Below the pieces are notes generated by a model, which had not been told where the DNA came from, searched no databases, and worked only from the letters and a program-made list of their open reading frames with translations. A stretch of 6,061 nucleotides of DNA, from the NCBI GenBank assembly GCA_017450425.1, contig JAFSUV010000246.1, positions 1 through 6,061 on the forward strand, given 5' to 3'. Shown here piece after piece: positions 5,301 through 6,061 of the stretch (the first letter of the stretch is position 1; each line of letters begins with the position of its first letter). This DNA is from Kiritimatiellia bacterium (lineage in GTDB: Bacteria > Verrucomicrobiota > Kiritimatiellia > RFP12 > UBA3636). The position numbers and the translations under genes are program-made.

Positions 5301-6061
5301 GGCCTCGTGGTGGAACGACCCGAAGACGCAGCGCCACGGCAAGCTCCGCCTCCTCGAATCGAACGACCGCCCGTGGGAATACCACGACTACGACGCCCAG
5401 GGCCGCGAAACGCTCCGCATCGAGCAGCGCTGCGGCGCTCCGGTTCCCGCCTTTGCCTTTGGGCAGGATTTGACGGCTTCGCAGGGTTTTCCGGCGAGTC
5501 CGGAAGCGTCGTCGATTTCAAACGCCTTCGTCACGGTCTTCGGCTGCGAAACGCTCCCCGGCGACACCCAGTCCCCCGACGATTTCCTGAAACCCCGCCT
5601 CGAAGAGCGATACGTGCTCGAAAACGGCGTCGCCACGCTCGTTTCCCGTTCGTGGCACCGCCACACGCGCGACTCTTCGCAGTCGATTCCCGTCGAAAAG
5701 CACGAGACCTGGCGCGCCGCCTCGCAGACGTCCGCCTTCGGCGACCCGGCGAACGCCTACTCGTATTCCGTCACGCTCGATGAAAACGCCGCGGGCGTCC
5801 CGCTCGTCGCGCGCGGCCGCGCCGTGGAATCCCTCGACGAAGACGGCGTCCTCTCCGAGACCACGGTCGCGCAATCCTCCGGCCGCGTCGTGTTCGAGAC
5901 GCGCAAATCCTTTAGCGGCGTTTCGTTCCCGACATACGACGTAGAGGAACTGGACGCCACGCACGGCACGGTTCTGCGCCGCGAGACGCGCCTCGCCGCC
6001 ACCGGCGCCGTCATCGCCGGCGAACAGAACCTCTACGACGACAAGAACCGCCTCCGCTCCA
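2317..6061 (+). CDS. Giant modular RHS/YD-repeat surface protein (3' partial)
   Basis: The frame is open for 1248 codons without a stop and continues past the window. Modules in order: two hydrophobic segments (about 12-32 and 53-67) around an Arg-rich loop; a beta-rich domain ending with FQAELRPSGAFVFRYDL (about 110-250); four thrombospondin type 3-like calcium loops (296-374); a beta-rich middle region (about 410-660); a module with 12 cysteines (667-784); SLGSLKFRIPLG (791-802), resembling the opening strand of an RHS shell; then an RHS-like region with YDAQGR (1025-1030) and YDDKNRL (1240-1246). RHS proteins are large secreted or surface beta-shell proteins, often enclosing a C-terminal toxin; that end is not visible. 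ATG 2317 follows the previous stop by four bases. ATG 2446 (residue 44) would begin a more ordinary signal peptide and is a real alternative. The small exported gene upstream is likely its partner. Confidence 0.85.
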   Translation, partial: MVDFAEPQAQATLFGVALTGMWFAVFASLLVLRSGVLRHLASRMRRASYPSRIVAAALFAAAVAVGGSKPGGSQPTRSLSPAPSVDSLTEADIARGFVLSRVGTDEVHSFAPPPGATVCERWQRTGSATGWTPVATNAADWAFPVGTNLVSAFRVFAFGRIDPFVPAGDALVSTDNWFSPFEATLGIVPAANWPLLPETAVPSRFWHRFTPSNTLLLTWQNALLDRSTNAPVSFQAELRPSGAFVFRYDLCDSAALREMKIGASFGGNAWTTSTIPAAVTSLSFVPVSCADLENPDRDGDGVSTADEIFRYGTDPDLPDTDLDGIPDGAEIPLGPNPLTRDTDSDGLVDGSDPDPLAATPLSDLDCDSIPDAYEQFWFGGTNAVDDAGARDGTGFTLRLKLAAGFDPTAAPSTAATAFTNQIVSWKLWDGFALDGDALAAAGTNLVFERSFAINRTSAWQQFFLSSSPTSAAPWEIHGGALEWEDSSGASGAFLRSPFTDSVRLPLAGDAVESLTLRLRATGETPFASPRPVYLVAWAPHIEVQTGQTIQLASGRLVSILTDGSASAAEVLIDRSHRPCRAPLSAEETDLSVLEGIADETNGEVWYSGDINGGAFHTYRPGVFSIPDLRPETPSPPLLRAGAKSGGAGAGHDVLSLSPRVWFGGSRCYVGGVSYDWRGGAYGIDSGYPLDTPCLRRGWEQDAAGGIACTCTYGVDAGIGPSAPDYLETSCSVDGSVCTGEIRVGGVLVWSETATHCHDENCEYGDISRLDECGGCQDGCANGNCDAVEGASLGSLKFRIPLGTPRKGQVSGFAWFEADDPVAITPSLFSVLARSDSTVSDTWSGASRRIVCSDARGRDLTVAPVENGVRVTIRTTATQALEHTWDIVNAGGSTSRIRLVKTSRLGNTMEDWTFTRDDYGVWTRLDNIARLSETLESYDGMPYGGGKVEWRTIRDADGAFLGETATYSAIVGECDNAVMRETYFAENTGSATHWRSASWWNDPKTQRHGKLRLLESNDRPWEYHDYDAQGRETLRIEQRCGAPVPAFAFGQDLTASQGFPASPEASSISNAFVTVFGCETLPGDTQSPDDFLKPRLEERYVLENGVATLVSRSWHRHTRDSSQSIPVEKHETWRAASQTSAFGDPANAYSYSVTLDENAAGVPLVARGRAVESLDEDGVLSETTVAQSSGRVVFETRKSFSGVSFPTYDVEELDATHGTVLRRETRLAATGAVIAGEQNLYDDKNRLRS
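3064..3091 (+). repeat. Tandem octamer repeat (CTYTGCGN x3) within the RHS gene
   Basis: Three consecutive 8-base units, CTTTGCGA, CTCTGCGG and CTCTGCGT, are followed by GAGA. The 24 bases equal eight codons, so the reading frame is kept (LCDSAALR). They lie exactly where the first beta-rich domain ends. From memory, octamer strings of this kind ending in GTGAGA are dispersed, mostly intergenic, in various bacterial genomes; that resemblance is not verified here. Confidence 0.6.
3202..3438 (+). repeat. Four thrombospondin type 3-like calcium-binding repeats (protein level)
   Basis: Residues 296-374 of the RHS protein contain four copies of an acidic loop, Asp-x-Asp-x-Asp-Gly/Ser followed by I/L/V and further Asp or Glu. 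They start at Asp296, Asp319, Asp341 and Asp363, spaced 23, 22 and 22 residues. The fourth has Ser in place of the loop Gly. Such repeats bind calcium and form stiff linkers in secreted proteins, here joining the N-terminal beta domain to the middle region. Confidence 0.85.
4315..4668 (+). other. Cysteine-rich module preceding the RHS region
   Basis: Residues 667-784 hold 12 cysteines (667, 693, 708, 710, 730, 737, 756, 761, 772, 775, 779, 784), while the surrounding protein has very few. The last seven fall in 48 residues with spacings like Cys-x2-Cys-x3-Cys-x4-Cys, rich in Gly, Asp and Asn. The even count and extracellular context suggest disulfide-stabilised folding, although a metal site is possible for the last cluster. 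Confidence 0.7.
5389..5406 (+). other. YD-repeat motif (YDAQGR)
   Basis: Residues 1025-1030 read Tyr-Asp-Ala-Gln-Gly-Arg, followed by ETLRIEQ. This matches the YDxxGR core that defines RHS/YD repeats and is the clearest marker of the family in this window. Confidence 0.75.
6034..6054 (+). other. Second, degenerate YD-repeat motif (YDDKNRL)
   Basis: Residues 1240-1246 read Tyr-Asp-Asp-Lys-Asn-Arg-Leu, the YDxxGRL core with Asn replacing Gly. Its position at the window end suggests the denser part of the YD-repeat array lies further right. Confidence 0.6.

Overview
The window is GC-rich, densely coding DNA that most resembles an anaerobic bacterium of the PVC superphylum (Kiritimatiellota, Lentisphaerota or Verrucomicrobiota). 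This placement is an inference. It rests on a rubredoxin (common in anaerobes), a membrane protein carrying a pseudopilin GspG-type domain (a family strongly expanded in PVC genomes), and a very large modular RHS/YD-repeat surface protein. No rRNA, tRNA, CRISPR array or transposase was seen.

Layout. Positions 1-79 hold the last codons of an alanine-rich plus-strand gene. It converges on a three-gene minus-strand operon, and the two share a symmetrical hairpin (76-108) whose stem contains both stop codons. The operon reads leftward from about 1523 in the order rubredoxin (1491-1333), phosphoribosyl-AMP cyclohydrolase HisI (1336-917), and a zinc-ribbon/one-TM/GspG-like membrane protein (920-105). 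Consecutive genes overlap by exactly four bases (GTGA, then ATGA), which fixes two of the starts and implies translational coupling. A good sigma70-type promoter (TTGACG-N18-TAGAAT) lies just upstream. The HisI is unusual because its Asp-Cys-Asp-x-Asp metal motif reads Asn-Cys-Glu-x-Asn and it carries insertions around its other two conserved cysteines.

The 236-base gap 1492-1727 is divergent control DNA. Rightward from it runs a two-gene unit: a 194-residue exported protein of unknown family (1728-2312), then, four bases later, a giant gene open from 2317 to the window end (at least 1248 codons, no stop). Its modules in order are an unusual N-terminus with two hydrophobic segments, a beta-rich domain, four calcium-loop (thrombospondin type 3-like) repeats, a beta-rich middle region, a 12-cysteine module, and the beginning of an RHS/YD-repeat region. 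Its C-terminus, where RHS proteins usually carry their variable or toxic domain, lies outside the window. A 24-base tandem octamer repeat sits in frame at the edge of the first beta domain and looks like a captured dispersed repeat.

Functionally, the left half is a small housekeeping-type operon with an unexpected membrane partner. The right half is a secreted or surface-exposed protein system, probably for contact with other cells or the environment. The most original items are the zinc-ribbon/GspG fusion coupled to hisI, the divergent HisI itself, and the composite RHS protein with its small partner.
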